This document shows positions 1 to 12,700 of a stretch of DNA of 64,000 nucleotides, one piece after another. Below the pieces are notes generated by a model. It worked only from the letters and a program-made list of their open reading frames with translations. It ran no database searches and was not told where the DNA came from. Origin of the DNA: Mycocentrospora acerina (taxonomy: Eukaryota; Ascomycota; Dothideomycetes; Pleosporales). Numbering within the stretch: the stretch's first letter is position 1; every line of letters starts with the position of its first letter. The translations under genes were made by a program, and so were the position numbers. Where the stretch lies: assembly GCA_022701365.1 (NCBI GenBank), contig JAKUHH010000156.1, positions 124,001 through 188,000 on the forward strand, given 5' to 3'.

Positions 1-477
1 GAGATTGCTGGTGGAAAGAAGACTATAGTATTTGTCGAGAAGCAGCCCGGTCCCACCTCCATCAACGACGTTATCCAAAACTGCATTGACAACGACATAA
101 CACGCTGTGTTCGCGTCTACGAAGCTGATCAGGGCTGGAGCAACATGGTGCTAATGAAGCTCGCAAATGGCAAGGGTCAAAACAAGCGTGACGTCGATTG
201 TATCGAACGTGGGAAGACAGCTAGAGGGGTACGTTCACTTTTACACAGGGAGTTGACATAAACTTACTTATATCGCATTTAGCGCTCTTACATCGAATTC
301 CGCTTTGCCAACATCTATCATGCGCTCAATTTCAACCGCCAGATCAGCACCGACGAGGACTGGGAGCCCTGCTCTATCGTGTACGCATCCGATCCCTGCG
401 AGACTGCTCAAGGCGTTCACTACAAAGACGAAGACGAGAACGAGGGTGCTAGCCTCCTTGCCCAAACGACGGCGTAG
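1..477 (+). CDS. 3' end of an unidentified fungal gene (partial)
   Basis: The window opens inside this gene, so only the last 140 codons are visible. Exon 1..228 is followed by an intron at 229..282 (GTACGT donor, TTTAG acceptor), and the last exon 283..477 ends in TAG. Both exons keep phase 0 and the translation is open on both sides of the intron. The peptide contains VEKQPGPTSINDVIQN, then a stretch with RSYIEFRFANIYHALNF that looks a little like the last strand and helix of an RNA-binding fold. That resemblance is too weak for a call. The tail is acidic (KDEDENEG). I do not recognise the family. The gene converges on the ApsA-like gene. Confidence 0.7.
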
Positions 478-1223
478 AATTGATTTTAGAATGTGAGAGA
501 GTCATGGATGAAATCATGTGCATTACGCACGAACACGGCGAGATACATGCACAGCCATGTGAAAAGATAGAATAAGAGGCGAGAGGGGTATGTACTCAAC
601 TACATCACTAAACAACGATGAACGAGTGCAGAATCAAACTTTATGATGATCAATGTTCCATTCTTGTGATATAACATAGCTCTTCTCCACCTCCCTCTTC
701 ACTAGTCCACCCTCAACACAGGAACATTTGAACCAAAGTAATTTGCAAAACCACAATTTTTTCTTTTCTTTCTCGAAAGGGGGATTAGATCAGAAGAACA
801 GCGTCATTAAATAGATAGGTAGAGTAGAGTAAGGTAGGCAGACAAAAAACCGGACTTCACCCCCCTAGTCAATCTCTTCTTCTCCCATTCACACTTCATT
901 GCAAACGCCGACCATTTCCCTTCTTCCCCACCTTTCTACGCAGAGACAAGGGTCTCGAAAACAGGAACCGAAAACGTTGATGGGAAAAACCACATAGGAA
1001 AAAGGGGGTCTGAAACTACAAATCCCCCAGGATGAACATTGATTGGAATTGTATTGATTGATTGATTGAATGTTTGTTTGTTTGTTTGTTTGTATAACAC
1101 GTAAGGAAAATATGACGGATGGTCAGATGAGGGCGAGATACTACATGTGTATGACACATTGTACAGTCCAATACAAAAACATAGAAAGTTGACATTAAGA
1201 AAAAAGGTTATGGGTGGATGCGA
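478..1223. other. Convergent 3' intergenic region
   Basis: This is untranslated DNA between two convergent genes. It is pyrimidine/purine skewed and carries a short (ATTG)/(GTTT) simple repeat. No convincing gene is seen. The small ORF on the minus strand here consists largely of repeat and low-complexity sequence. Confidence 0.6.
1053..1094. repeat. (ATTG)n followed by (GTTT)n microsatellite
   Basis: About four ATTG units run directly into about six GTTT units, in the 3' flank between convergent genes. Confidence 0.9.
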
Positions 1224-4200
1224 CTAGACACCGGCGCTAAAGTTTGCAGCTTCCATCTCAGTGTGGTGCCTGATGCGGTCGTTGCGCGCTTCGGCATGAG
1301 ATTCAGTACGAGATTCAGTGCGGGATTCGGTGCGCGACTCCGTGCGAGAGGGAGCGCGTGGTTCGTTGCGGGATTCGGTACGGGATTCATTGCGAGACTC
1401 ATTGCGAGACTCATTTCGGGAATATGACCGTGAGGTGATGGAGCCGATGAAGGATGAGCGCGCGTTGATGCGGTTGGCGCTGTTGCGGGACTTGATTGTG
1501 TGTTGATGGAGATGGCCGACGTCGTGTTTGCCTGCTTTAGTTAGAATGTTTCATTGACGTATATCGGACATCTACTTACCATCACAGCAGGCCCGGACGT
1601 TGACCATGTTGTCTGAATCACGTTCCACATGCTCGTGAATATCACGACCAAGTTCCATGTGCGAGCTGCTGGGTTCTTCGTACGTGGTCGAATCATGCGC
1701 GCTAGCCCTACTTAGGCGGCTGGAGAATGAACCATGCATAGCAGAGGATGGGCGAAGCAGGCTGCTGACTCGGCGGGTGACGGATTGTTGCCCTGGGTCC
1801 GTCGGGGACGCGCGGCTCGGTGTTACCGTCGACTGCCGAAGGGTTGGTAGTTGATGATGATGAGGAGAAGCGGTGCGGTGGCTAATATAAGATTTCACGG
1901 AATTCCTTGACCGAGCAGTTTGTCGCGACTGGCTTCGGTATCCGCCATTAAACTCGTCTTGGATCTCATCAGTAGCCACTGATTTTTGATCTGCTTGCAC
2001 GCTCTCATCAACTCGTTGACACAAGTAGTGTAGAGCGTTGAACCAGGTCTCGTGGCGCTGGCCTGTGGGAGCAGTGAATTTGATTGAACGACCAGGCGTG
2101 ACGACGATTAAACTCTTCTGGTGGAGACCCGGCGGCAAAGGATTTGGGTCATCCACTTCTTTAACCGATTCGATTGACACGCTCTTGGCTTTTAGTTCTG
2201 TCTTGCCAGCAGTTTGCGGGTCACTGTCGCTCCAGTACAAGGTCCTAGTATATGGATGGATCCAGAAGAATCGACGGTGTCGATTTTCGGATATGCCAGC
2301 ACGTCCCGTCTTGCGGGTATACTTCCACAAGTACTCACCAATCATCGTCTGTGTAATCGCTTGAATCATGCGCGGGTCTGTCGTACCGGGTGCTATCCCT
2401 GGTGGTGCGAAAGAAGGTCCGCCTTGCATATCGAAACGATTGTCAAGCTCTGATGTGAAAGATGAGAGCGATGACCTACGACTGAGCGGCGAGGAAGCCC
2501 CACTTCTGGCGTCGCCACGCTGTGAAAGATGGCGGGCACGAGGAGTAGTGCCACCAGTCTTGGGAGTTGTTGTGCTGTTGTTTGTCTTGATCGTGGGAGT
2601 GATGGGGCGCTTTTTGTAGGCCGATGCTGGTGCTGAGGGTGGGCCCATATGACCTGGTGTGACAGGAGGTAGACTCTTAGCTGCCGCTGCAATAAGTTCC
2701 TTGTGGTCGGGCGGAAGTGGTGGCGGGGTTGCAGCGCGTGAACGCATGCTTCCCGAACTGCTAGGACGATTGAGCGTACGAACTGGACTATGAGAGTTTT
2801 TCCGAGTAGGCGACGGTGGTGACATGGGTCTTTCTGTCCCATTTGCTGTAGACCAACGCTGGCTTCTAGCTAGAAGTAGCTTATCGATCTGCTCCGCAGA
2901 CACCATAGTTTGAGTGCCCCCATCCGCCATGGTTGTCACTACTTTCTTCTGAGCCAAGTTGTTATTGATTGGTGTGAGAGGCTCGCGTCCTCCTCGGCTT
3001 CCAACAGGAGCAGGTTCCGGCTCGTTGAGCTTCTCTCCACTCCAAGGCAACACAGAGTCGAAGAATCCTAACTTGGGCGCGTTGGTCTGTGCGTTTTCTT
3101 GTGCCGACTCTCTGTAGTTCGTGAACAACCCCGCACCAGTTCGATGCGCAGTCACGGGCCTAGATGGCTCAGTGCCTTGGGAAGAGACAGTCGAGAGCCC
3201 CAGATCAGGAGTGAGGGCAAGAGTAGTCATCAATGGAGCATTTACAGTCGCAAGAGATACTGGTGCGCGAGGAGATTCAGGCTGAGTATGTTGAAGTACC
3301 TTGATGGCCGACATTGTATGTGTAGGCAACGGTGTTGTCGGCGGTTCAAACGGTATGGTGTGCTGTGTTGCAACGACGGAAACTTGCGACAATGCTCGCT
3401 GCGGAGGTTCGACCGGCTCTGTAGCATGAGACGAGAACAATGATAAACTCGAAGGCATTGGTCTTGGGGGCTCAATCGGCTCGGTGGTGTGCGAAGACAT
3501 CACAGAGAAGGCGGAAGGAGTCTGCTTAGGTGCTTGTATAGGTTCAGATGCCTGGAAGAACAAAGGCGACAGTTGCCAAGGGGCCTGCTTGGGCAGTTCG
3601 ATTGGCTCAGTTGACCAAGACGATAGTGTTGACATGTGCAGAGGCAGCAGTTTGGGCATGACAGGCTCGGTCACTTGAGTAGCAAGCGTGGACAGCTGTG
3701 GAGTAACTTGCTTTGGCGCAAATGGTTCAGTTACTTGAGATGAAAGCATTGAAAGCTGTGAGGTTGCCAGTTTGGGGGCAAGCGGCGTTGTTGTTTGGGA
3801 TGAGAGCGTTGACAGCTGAGGAGCAAACTTCTTTGGCGCGAGTGGTTCTGTGGCCTGCTGCAAAAGTACAGATATCTGCGGAGCAGCTTGTCTGGGTGTA
3901 AGGGGAACCGTCGCCTGAGAAGAATGTGCCGAGAACTGGGAGACTGCTGGCCTTGGCGCCAATGGCTGTGTCACATGAGTGGACAGCGTGGAGAAAGTAG
4001 AAGGCTGTGGACCTGACACATTTTTGGGATCAGTTGAATGAGCAGACAAAGAAGACAACTGCAGTGGTGTCTGTTTCACTGATTCTGGATTCTCAGACTT
4101 GAAGTCTCCTGGGGCTGCCGCATCTAGTGTCATCTCCCTAGATTCCTGAACGACTGGAGTAGATCTTGAAGACTCTGTTGATTTGGTTGCCTGTGCGTAA

Positions 4201-7200
4201 ATTCCAGAAGCTAGCAGTGCAGTTGGAAGCAATGCTTTCATCCCAGTAGCTTTCTGTGGCTCTGTAGTCTGTTGCGCGATTGGCGACACGTTTAGGAGAG
4301 CCGGCACACTCTTCTCGACGATTGGTACAACAGGCTCTGTGCCATGTGATGAGTGGTTTGACAATCCAAGAGTTGGAGCAACCACATGTCGAGGCTCTGT
4401 AACGGAACCCGAGAAGCTCGACACACCGAGAGTCGGAGGGATCACATGTCGGGGCTCCGTAGTATGACCCGAGACAGAAGAAAGATTTAAAGAGGGAACA
4501 GGCGTAGCTTGAGGCGACGTTCCCTGGGAAGAAAGAGAAGAGAATTCGTGCAAAGGCACAGGAGGAGTTCGAGGCGATGTGTCATGCGCAAATACTGATG
4601 AGAATTCGTGTATCGGCGTGGGAACAGACTGCGGCGTTGTGCCATGCGCAGAAACCGATGAGAGGTTCAGTAGTTGAACAGGAGGAGACTGCGGCACGGT
4701 TCCCTGAGCAGAGACCGACGAGTAGTTGAACACTGGTGCAGGCGGAGGTTGAGGCGATGTATCTTGGGAAGACGGAGTCGAAATAATCAGTGAAGGTACA
4801 GGTGGGGATTGAGGAGCCGTAGCGTGTCCAGCAACGCTAGAGAAATGCAGTAGCGGTGGCACAGCAAGCTTGGGTTCTGTGACCTGTGTCGATTGCGAAG
4901 AGAACTGAAGGTTAGGCTGAGGTGGAGCCTGAGGTGTCGTGTCGTGTGCGGACAGAGAAGACAAATGCAACGCTGAGGGACGCGGGGCTTGGGGTTGAGT
5001 GTGCTGACTTCGGATGGAAGACATGACGACGGGTGCTGGAATATGACGCTCAGTCATCGTGCCTGAGTCCACCATGACCGGCCTATAGGCAAGGGGCGAC
5101 CTAGTATGGATGGTCCTTCTGAAATCCTCAGGCGAAGATCCCCGAGACAACATGTTCGAACGACTGGGCGTTCCCTCAGCAGCGCTGCTCTCATCCTCGT
5201 CCCCATTGAGATCATTCAACTCGGCAAAGAGACTCTTACCCTGAGCTGGGGTGCTGTGATTGCTCCTGCCAACAAAGCTGCCTGGAGAATCTCTTGTAAT
5301 GGGAGAGGATCCCACAAAAAAGTCTTGACTGCCTCTAGACATTCGCGAACTGCTTTGTCTGTTCCTGAGCTTGAATCGAGATTGTTGGTTTCGCGATGGC
5401 GTTCTGATCCCCAGGTCGTCATACTCTTCGCCCGAAGTAGAAGCTGTGCTCTCGTATGAATCCTCGCGGCTTTCCCGTAGGAGCGAGGATCTGCTATGAC
5501 GTATCGAGATTCGAGGGGGCCCAGCTTCAGTTTCGGTCAAGTCAGCGCTACTTTCTCCGTCACGAGTCTCCGCACCAGTTTGAAAGGCGTCTGTCTCAGT
5601 TGTCGTCCCGTCGCGTTCGTTAGCAGTCTCAAAGGCAGCGTCTGAAGTCTCATTAGCTGTTTCGAAGCCTCTTTCGAGGGCGCTCGTCTCAGCAGCAGAG
5701 TGGAAGCTAGTGGGGAAAGCACCAGGAATCATACTCGCAGGCCTAGAGCGTCGGCTTGGAGTACTTGGGATTTCTTCTTGCTCTTCCCATTCATCGTCAT
5801 CCATCACAATTTCTTGAGTCACTGCCCTTAGAACTCCAAGACGATCAGGCCGAGCTGGCTTCTTAAATACATCCTTGTCTGCTTTCCTCCGTCTGCCTGC
5901 GCTTCCTGGGGCTTTGAGGTCATTCCGGCTAGTCTCCAGCTCATCACGAGCGTCCTGCAGCATGCGTTTCAGCTCAATCTTCTCAGTCTTCTCGCGATGA
6001 ATGTTGTTCTTGAGCTGCTGGATCATACGATGGGCGTGTTGAAGCGAGTGCTTCAATGTTTCTGACTCGAGCTGGCCATGTCGCGGGGTAGCCTTGTTCG
6101 GAGATGTTGGAGGAGAGTGTTCTGGGGTTTTGCTGTCGCCGTCTTCAGCACCGTCGTCTTGAGATGCATCATCGGCGATATCATGTTCGTCAGACTTCAT
6201 TCGGTACGCCATGGCCTTGGCTAGCTCTTGGTTCTGAGTTGCCAACTCTTCCACTTTGCGTTGTAGAGCGCCCCTTTCCATCTCTCCCATGGCCACGTTA
6301 CGTCGAAGTCCAGAAAGCTCTGTCTCATGCTGCTTGGTCTTGTTGATATGGTCATCGTTGAGCTTTGAATGCACTTGTCTCAATTCTTCCAGTTCGCGTT
6401 CCAGTGTAGATTTTTCGGTGCGTGCTATGTTCAGGACTTGGTTGAGACGATGCTCTTTGTCGGACGCTGACTTGGACTGCGCTTCAGATTCGCGGACTTG
6501 AGTTTCTAGGTTCCAGTTGACGTCCTTCAGTCGGGACTCGCTTTCGTCCAGCGTACGCAGCCGTTGCGACAGACCTTCGACCTCGATCTCCAGTTGCGAT
6601 CTGTCCAGGTCGGCGGCTTTGATCGCCTCATCCTTCTCAAGCAAAACGGCCTGTAGGTCCTTCAGCTGGGATAGCAGAGAAGTGGAGATTTCCGTGGCCA
6701 ATGCGATATCATTTATCCGACTGGGTTGCTGGTTTCGCTGCCTACGAGATGGGACGTTGATCTTGGTGGGAGAATGGATAGCTTCGCTAGAGTAGATTGA
6801 GGTGCCAGTGGTGTCGGTCTCGCCGCTGGGCACGCGCGACTTGGGAAGGAAGGCGCGGGCCGACTCTCTGCCCACCTCGTTGTATTCCTTCTCGAGCTCG
6901 GCCAGCCTCTGGCGCAACTCTGGCCCAATTTCTTCATCATCCTGGTGCTGCCCCACTTCCTCCAGCTTGTCTTCCAGCTCCTTGCGCTGCTGGACAAGTG
7001 CGTTGCCTAGATGTGACGTCTCCTGCAGCCGGCGCGTCGTCTCAGCCAGATGCGCCTGGAGCGCACGCTTTGCTTGCACCGGGGATCCATTAAGATACAG
7101 GGAGAAGTGCGAGTTGTCGAAAGCGGAGTAGCGCTGCCTATGGGCATCTGGTGAATGCGCAAAGGGGTCGCCGTTGTGGCCCTCGACAGTCAGCGTGCCC

Positions 7201-7226
7201 GGCGCGGGATTTGCCGTAGTCGCCAT
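1224..7226 (-). CDS. apsA: ApsA/Num1-like cortical nuclear-migration protein with PH domain
   Basis: This predicted cell-cortex protein is expected to anchor dynein/microtubules for nuclear positioning, as Num1 (yeast), Mcp5 (fission yeast) and ApsA (Aspergillus) do. Exon 1 is 7226..1580, the intron is 1579..1532 (GTAAGTAG donor, CTAAC branch, CAG acceptor) and exon 2 is 1531..1224, giving 1984 residues. Seen in the translation: a long coiled coil at roughly residues 35-450; an acidic, Ser-rich linker; about 27 copies of a 20-21 residue repeat (about 730-1350); a C-terminal PH domain at about 1620-1735 with EYLWKYTRK, RRFFWIHPYTRTLYWSD and WFNALHYL; and a basic Ser-rich tail. Exon 2 encodes a run of SRNES/SRTES tetrapeptide-period repeats. 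A model that stops in exon 1 reads through the donor to a stop at 1572 and loses about 100 residues. The PH sequence makes the family call strong. The symbol follows the Aspergillus name and is by homology. Confidence 0.9.
1298..1420 (-). repeat. 12-bp coding repeat (Ser-Arg-Asn/Thr-Glu) in apsA exon 2
   Basis: The last exon of the ApsA-like gene holds about ten imperfect 12-bp units. They encode SRNE and SRTE in sequence, broken once by a PRAP segment. The unit keeps frame, so copy number can change without breaking the protein. Confidence 0.85.
3185..5030 (-). repeat. 60-63 bp coding tandem array in apsA
   Basis: About 27 degenerate units encode the theme S-S/T-x-S-S/A-x-x-T-x-P followed by a Pro-rich half (for example SSVSAHGTTPQSVP, STLSSQTTTPLAPK, SVMSSHTTEPIEPP). 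One interruption occurs near 4050-4260. Units in the 3' half form an LAPK subgroup, which suggests local duplications at different times. Yeast Num1 also carries internal repeats, but of a different, longer unit. Confidence 0.9.
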
Positions 7227-8389
7227 TACTGTTGCTAGGACCTGCGCTTAGTGTCCCATTGCCCGGGTTGGGTGGACTGTGGGTGGACTGTGGGTGGGTT
7301 GATTTGTGGCCGTGGACGTGGTGGTTGGAAAGTGGACCCGAGGGGGTGCGAAAGGGAAAACGGTCGAAAAGGAGCGATCGCAGTAGACACGACCAGGCGG
7401 CGACAGACCAAACTGCCTCCAAAGTGGAAGTAAAGAGAAAAAAAGCAATTACGTGTTTCTCTCCTAGGGTGAGGACACACTGTTTACGAATCGAAAGGGA
7501 AGGCACCGAGGGCTGGCCGGGAGTGAGTGACGCGTGCGGGCAGCGGATGCTGGGAGTGGAACGCGATAACGTCAGGACAACCAACGAGCGCGCATCGCCG
7601 GGGGAAAAAGCGCCTGGGCAAGAAGAAGGGGAGAAGAGAATACCCAGATGGGCAAGACTGGCGAGGACGCGAACGTGGCAGCAGAGCGCGGGTTGTGTTT
7701 TGCAGATGAGATGAATCGTCGCGTGCACGGGCTCCTAAGTAGCGCACTGGCGAGAAGCCCCGCCCAAACATCAACACAGATGCAGACGCAGCATCCCCAT
7801 TCACGCATTGATTGGCTTGCAGCACTCTCCCGGACGCGTTCCCTCGCATCATGACGAGCTTCACATGCGTCAAAGCACAACATGCCCCTCGTCAGCCGCT
7901 GATCGTCTGTGCACACAACTGGGGCGTCGCGCCGAGAGCCACAGCGCGAAACCTGGAGCAGTCTGTTTGATAACAGCAACACAATAGACTATACACTGTC
8001 TCTCCAAAGGTGGCGGTTCATCTGTCTCGAGACAATGTAATCGACAGATGCCCCAAAATAATCACAGCCAAAGACCAAGAGCCCCATCTACGCGAGGACA
8101 TGTAAAAAGCCATACATCACTTATGACCTTCCATGTTGGTACTGTTCGCCTTCTACCAGGTGCAAAGCTGTTATGCAACATGGCAGACGGACAGCCACTG
8201 ACTTTGGCAATTCTACCATGATTCATCTGTTCGAGGGGCGAGCGCGTGAGATCGCCAGCCCACTTGCTGTACCCCAGATCACGTGGCTGTGGCGCGAGCT
8301 CGAACTTTCCTTGAAGCTTACTCAATACAAGTCCACGACTTCCATATTTAACACCCGCGCCGCCACCTCACATACAAACACTTTACACA
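7227..8389. promoter_or_regulatory. Divergent promoter region between apsA and cwc24
   Basis: About 1.16 kb separates two divergently transcribed starts, so it must hold both promoters and 5' UTRs. ORFs of up to 196 codons occur on both strands but carry no recognisable domain and overlap one another, so I do not call them. No tRNA-like structure is seen. Confidence 0.6.
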
Positions 8390-9310
8390 ATGGAAGCTCC
8401 TGTTGTCAAATTTAAGAAACGTGGTGCCAAAGCTGCACCGCGCAAAGCTGCGCCGCCGCCACCACGCTCAGATTCCGACACATCTTCAGGTTCAGAGGCA
8501 GAAGGCGAGGACGGACGCGTAGTCAAGCGACGCAAGATCAACGACAACGCGCTAAAGGTATCAACGGCAGACCAAAAGACGAACACATCCATTGAGGGCA
8601 CAACCAAATACGAAGCCGATCGCTCCGCAGTCATAGAAGCGAGTACCGACGCCACCAAGCAATCGAACTGGTACGACGAAACAGCAGATGCCGCCTTGAG
8701 CGCAAAAAACCTCCTCGGCAGCACACGCGCAAAGCCATCCTTCTCCGACAAAACTCCCGATGCACCGCCGCCACGACAAGTAGGACCGCAGAAGTCATCG
8801 ACAAATATTCGTACAATTACTGTTACCGACTACACGCCAGACGTATGCAAAGACTACAAACAGACTGGTTTCTGTGGCTTCGGCGACAACTGTAAATTCC
8901 TTCACGCTCGTGAGGACTACGCTGCTGGGTGGAAATTAGATCGAGAATGGGAGATGTCGACCAAGGGCAAGAAACCTGGCGGTACCATAGTCGCCTCCGC
9001 GAATCGCGACGAAATCGAGAAGGCCGACGAAGGGATAGACTTGGAGATGCTTGAAAAAATCCCCTTCGCCTGCCTAATATGCAAGGGGCCGTACAAGAGC
9101 CCTATTGTCACCAAGTGCGGGCATTACTTCTGTGAAGCCTGCGCACTGAAGAGGTATCGCAAAGATCCGACATGTGCTATTTGTAATGGAAAAACACAGG
9201 GAGTGTTCAACGGTGCGAAGAATCTTCAGAAACTGCTTGATAAGAAGCAAAAATGGGAGGACAAGAAAAAGGCAGAAGCTGAGGCTGCGGAAAAGGAGGA
9301 TGGGGATTGA
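8390..9310 (+). CDS. cwc24: Pre-mRNA-splicing factor Cwc24 (CCCH + RING)
   Basis: This is a predicted nuclear spliceosome-associated factor of the Cwc24/RNF113A family, which acts around the first catalytic step. It is a single exon of 306 residues. A disordered N-terminus (GSEAEGEDGR, then KRRK) leads to a CCCH zinc finger at about 155-175 (CKDYKQTGFCGFGDNCKFLH, spacing C-x8-C-x5-C-x3-H). A C3HC4 RING follows at about 228-265, with CLIC, CGHYFCEAC and CAIC. The C-terminus is a basic/acidic helix. CCCH followed by RING in this order and length is diagnostic of the family. ATG at 8390 is the first in frame. The gene is divergent from apsA. Confidence 0.93.
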   Translation: MEAPVVKFKKRGAKAAPRKAAPPPPRSDSDTSSGSEAEGEDGRVVKRRKINDNALKVSTADQKTNTSIEGTTKYEADRSAVIEASTDATKQSNWYDETADAALSAKNLLGSTRAKPSFSDKTPDAPPPRQVGPQKSSTNIRTITVTDYTPDVCKDYKQTGFCGFGDNCKFLHAREDYAAGWKLDREWEMSTKGKKPGGTIVASANRDEIEKADEGIDLEMLEKIPFACLICKGPYKSPIVTKCGHYFCEACALKRYRKDPTCAICNGKTQGVFNGAKNLQKLLDKKQKWEDKKKAEAEAAEKEDGD

Positions 9311-9799
9311 AGTGTTTGTTTCAAATCTGTACAGAAAAACAACGCCGAGTTAATTCCAAGGCCGACGGATCTACTAGATGCTTAGTAGTCTACGCATCAA
9401 CTCGCTCGAGCTCAACAGTCTGCTCAGAGACTAAAGGCTGTGGATGCGGGAATGTATGCACTTCGCTCGCCTGAGTATGTGAAAGATGCGTAGGCACATC
9501 ACGATCTCCCCTAGATAGTACAAATGCACACCTGTATCAAGTAGCGAATTGAGAAGTTGTAGTATCATGTATTTTCCATCTCAGTTGCAGCGTCCTGTTG
9601 AAGATCACGCGATTACGCGAAATCGCGACGTCCTCATACTTTAGCGGCGATTGGAAGACCCGCTTTCCCGTCAACCTCAAGCTCACGACAGTTCCAGTGC
9701 ATCACTCTGGTCCTTTGAATCTCATCAAGTATGTGTTGTATTATCTTAAATTCTTGATATATAAACTACCGCGATTGCTACTCGCTACTCGTACACGAC
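9311..9799. other. Intergenic region upstream of the 1382-residue orphan
   Basis: This is non-coding sequence between cwc24 and the next gene on the same strand. It is AT-richer near its end, where a TATA-like element lies. Nothing else is recognised. Confidence 0.5.
9757..9765 (+). promoter_or_regulatory. TATA-like element
   Basis: ATATATAAA lies about 35 bp before the ATG at 9800. It is close to the start codon, which implies a very short 5' UTR or a non-functional match. Confidence 0.35.
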
Positions 9800-12700
9800 A
9801 TGGCCTCTATCTGTCGCGCGCGACTGCTCAGTGATCTTAGCGGAAAAACTACGTGTGACAAAGAGGCCACCTCCTCGGATGGGAGACTATGCGCATTTCA
9901 CTCGCGGCAATGTCAAGCACTTTACAGAGGCTACAAGAAGCGAAATGCTGAGCTCGACTCGCTGTCAGAAGCACCGCCATCGTACCTCGTAAGCAAAAAG
10001 ACATCGGTGGTTGCTCTTGATTTTGCGGACGTGAGCGAGGAAGCTACGCTTCGAGCAATCCATGACTATCTATTTCGCAAGTACAATTTACTCGATCGCG
10101 TCATCCGAGCTCGCAGTTTACATCATAGCCATTTTTTCGCAGTTGATATGGATTATGGCCACGCCAAATATCTTGACAAGCTACAGAATGAGAGGCATAT
10201 TATGGTCAAAGCCTTGGAGAAGCTTGGGAAGAGAGCTGCAATTATCATGTATGAGCAGAAGCAATGGTTCGACTGGGTCAAACAATGTCAAGAAGAAGAA
10301 CAGAAGTCAGGAGAGAATGAGAGTAAGAAAGTCAAGCTCGAGTCGGTCATGTTCAAACGACATCAGAAAGAGATCGACCGTCGCCAGAAAGACGGCAAAT
10401 GGAAGGAAGACAAGAAGCGCGAAGAGCAATTTCTCGAAGAGACCTACAAGCAACGCCTATCCGAGTTGTCTGAAGAAGAGCAAGATGGCTGGGATCCCAT
10501 TCAGGATGTGCATGGATACGAACGCGACAATTATGCCGATCTGATACGATTCTTCCTCATGCTAGATGAAAACGAACAATTCGAAGTCGAAGCGGACGAA
10601 CACGACACTACGCAATTCGATGGAGCTAGTGACGTGAAGCCTGCCGATAAAGCCCTGTCGAAAAGCGCGAAGAAGAGAGCAAAAAAGGCCAACGCCGAAC
10701 TGAAAAAGATGGCCGAGCCTGCATCGCAGAACAGCGAAGGTAGAAGCGCAACTGCCATCGATATGGAGACCCGTGAGCAGATGAGAGAAAGATTGCGACA
10801 ACCAGTCAAATTTGAGCGAGCGACAGGTTGGTATGTGCAAGGCGGGGGCCCTGTAGGACTCGATGCGTCCACGCCCGTTCTTCAGGAAAATGAGATCGAG
10901 CAACTCCTGAACGAGGTTGCCGAAATCAAGAACTTTATTTTTTGTCGACTGCTCTTATCCCAAGCCACCCTTCTGCCGCTTGCACTCGAAGCCAATAGTG
11001 TAGAAGAGTTCCTGGCGCAAAAACAAGTCACCCGAGAACATCTACGAGACGTTTGTCTCAAGTTGGAACGGCCTGGTCTCCAGGACGTAAGGGACGCTTG
11101 CGCCGACTTTTTACGCGAGAGAGATGGAGTCGAAGACGAAGAATTAGGAGAATCTGCTGAGGATGTTGAAGAACAGGTTGAAAAAGAGGGAATACCAGAG
11201 AAGTACAGAATGATTCCTGGAAGAGGGGGCCGAATGCCAGAAATTTATCAGACGAAAAGGGAAAAGGCGGCTAAGAAAGCGAAGAAGCAATCTTCAAGAG
11301 CCCTCAATTCCGTGGCGGATGGAGTTCTCGATTTTGGAACTGTTACTGACGAAAAAGACTACGCTCGAGAGCGGATGCGTATCAAGGTGTGCGGGCGTTA
11401 TATTTTTAACTATCCTAGTGAGAGGGCGCTTATGCGAGGTGGCTGGTTCCATTTTGCATGTATCGCCAAAGATTCAAATCTATTTGATGCTATCGAACTG
11501 TGCAGAAACTGGAACGAGTTCTTTGAGCTCAACATCCTTTGCATGTATCTTTACTTCCCGGCGCCAAAATGGACTCGGTTCATTGGAGACTTGCCGCGTC
11601 AACAGCTATTGCAGTTGGGGTTCATACCATACTTTAGCGGCGACAAAGCCGAAAACGTCACGCATTACTTTCAGACAGGAAGTCGGGGCATGGCACGTCG
11701 GGCGCACGCAATTGTCGAGATGAGGAACTTTGTATGTGGTCATATCAAGCGTGATGACCCAGTAAGCCGCCGATTCATCCAATACTTATCCATAGAGACA
11801 TGGGACCTCCGAGCATTGGTACGAGACCGCAAGACTGGCAAGATTCTCATATCGCCTCCCGAGGATGAGCTGTGGATTCTTCGCCAGAAGAGCGGGTGGG
11901 GAAGGGCTGCCCGTAACGAGTTTGATGTTATTGGCGAGATTGGGCCCATCTTCTTCGAGGAAATGGACAAGAGCCGTAAGTGGCATTTGTCATTCTCCGA
12001 GGTGTATGATGTATACGTGTGGGATTCGTCCCCAGGGCGACCATTCATCGTTCTTCAAAGAAAACTAGAAGAAGTCCTCACGCGTGCGATGCGGGTGCAC
12101 GACTTGAAGGACATGTTTTCACAAGCACGTCCCATCCTTGAGACGATTACGAGGGATCCTTCTACAGAACGCGTTCGCAGTATCAGGCCAGATGAAAAGG
12201 TCCAGAGCATGTGGGACGATCTGGACAAAACCGCCAGCATGTGGCAATGGTCCCCAGAGAATGGAACCATGGAAGAGGCGTTTGAGGAGAGGTATACTGA
12301 AGCTGATGAGCTTGAAGACGCCCTTCTTTTTCCTCTGGAAGCCATTGGTGGAATGGCAGATGATCTCTTCCGGAACAACCCAAGCGCGATGGAGATGTTC
12401 GAAAAAGAGTCGATTGATGTGAGAAAGTTTGCTGCCGATCTGGACACGGATGATGAATTCTCTGGGTCGGATGAAGATTCGGCGATGGACGATGAAGAAC
12501 TCGCCAACCTCGAAGATGACGACGACGACTCAAACTGGGATACGGAAGAGGAAGAATCATCTGACGGGGGCTACGATTATGTTCAAGAAGGAGAAAGTGA
12601 GGATGCAAACAAGGCCATTGACATACTGACGGAAATATTCAAAACATCGAATGCACGAGAGGCCGATGATTGCTTCTTGTCTATAGTTCGCGATCCGTCA

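Noticed and set aside
7138..7728. 196-codon minus-strand ORF extending upstream of apsA
   Set aside because: Overlaps the apsA start in another frame; no domain; lies in the divergent promoter.
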